A DNA stretch of 5,283 nt, from the NCBI GenBank assembly GCA_947500965.1, contig CANMWW010000198.1, positions 1 to 5,283 on the forward strand. Direction: 5' to 3'. The position numbers and the translations under genes are program-made. The notes beneath the pieces were generated by a model that was given only the letters and a program-made list of their open reading frames with translations, was not told the origin of the DNA and ran no database searches. Of this stretch, positions 5,052 through 5,283 are shown piece after piece (position 1 is the first letter of the stretch; every line of letters starts with the position of its first letter). The DNA is from Alphaproteobacteria bacterium. Lineage in GTDB: Bacteria > Pseudomonadota > Alphaproteobacteria > CACIAM-22H2.

Positions 5052-5283
5052 ATGAAGCAGGCCTTCCCGGGACATACCTTCGCCGGGCTTGCGGTGGCGA
5101 TGCTGCTCGCGCTCCTGCCGGCATACTCGGCGCGCGCGCAGGCCTGCGCGGAACTGCCCGCCGGGCGCGCGGCATCGGACGGGCAGGGCGGGTGCCTTGC
5201 GCTCGTGCCGGCGGGCGAGGTCGCGCGCGACGCGGCCACGCCGCCGCGCGCGCTCGTCGTGATGATCCATGGCGACGGCACCG
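5052..5283 (+). CDS. Secreted alpha/beta-hydrolase-like protein (3' end outside window)
   Basis: Seventy-seven codons are visible from an ATG at 5052-5054. The N-terminus is a classic Sec signal peptide: Lys2, a hydrophobic core around residues 11-24 and a SARAQA end, with likely cleavage after Ala29 or Ala31. Mature-region cysteines 32 and 48 could form a disulfide in the periplasm. The frame then reaches ALVVMIHGDGT (67-77), a hydrophobic strand followed by HGDG. This is the usual first strand and oxyanion-hole turn of alpha/beta hydrolases such as dienelactone-hydrolase-like or esterase-like enzymes. The nucleophile and catalytic acid lie outside the window, so enzymatic class cannot be given. 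GGAG sits only two bases before the ATG, a short spacing, but no in-frame alternative start exists close upstream. It is transcribed away from dpaL. Confidence 0.78.
   Translation, partial: MKQAFPGHTFAGLAVAMLLALLPAYSARAQACAELPAGRAASDGQGGCLALVPAGEVARDAATPPRALVVMIHGDGT

Noticed and set aside
4952..5281. N-terminal extension of dpaL to about 5281
   Set aside because: It would run antisense through the signal peptide of the divergent hydrolase and gives low-complexity residues with no similarity to the DpaL N-terminus.
1..5283. CRISPR arrays, insertion sequences, tRNA or rRNA genes
   Set aside because: I saw no spaced repeats, transposase motifs, terminal inverted repeats or RNA-gene signatures on either strand.

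Overview
The window is very GC-rich, with strong third-position G/C bias and almost no non-coding space. The best-matching relatives I recall for the recognisable proteins (diaminopropionate ammonia-lyase, Agrobacterium-type D-carbamoylase, Tat-exported Acg-type nitroreductase) suggest a proteobacterium, most likely an alphaproteobacterium. That assignment is an inference from style and content; no rRNA or marker gene is present.

Layout from left to right. (1) 1-88, plus strand: the last 28 codons of an unidentified gene. (2) 116-1718, minus strand: a two-gene unit. A Tat-exported Acg-family flavin nitroreductase (588-1718) is followed by a MarR regulator (116-595), which starts at TTG inside the end of the nitroreductase gene. 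(3) 1719-1815: a compact control region. It holds a sigma70-type promoter whose 16-bp spacer contains a perfect 14-bp palindrome, and a second near-identical palindrome 21 bp downstream over the predicted transcription start. A GC-rich bulged hairpin separates it from the unit upstream. (4) 1816-4951, minus strand: a three-gene unit with two 4-bp ATGA overlaps, in transcription order 2,3-diaminopropionate ammonia-lyase (dpaL), N-carbamoyl-D-amino acid amidohydrolase (D-carbamoylase), and a threonine-aldolase-family PLP enzyme. (5) 4952-5051: a divergent intergenic region. (6) 5052-5283, plus strand: the start of a secreted alpha/beta hydrolase, cut by the window edge.

How the parts may work together. 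The three-gene unit looks catabolic. D-carbamoylase would release a free amino acid, CO2 and ammonia from an N-carbamoyl (ureido) amino acid, and DpaL would turn 2,3-diaminopropionate into pyruvate and ammonia. The threonine-aldolase-like enzyme could cleave a beta-hydroxy-amino acid. No hydantoinase lies in the window, so the origin of the carbamoyl substrate is open. A dedicated route for a ureido or carbamoyl derivative of diaminopropionate is an attractive but unproven reading. The nitroreductase-MarR unit looks like an independent, self-repressed stress or detoxification switch. Its operator layout is the clearest regulatory signal in the window.
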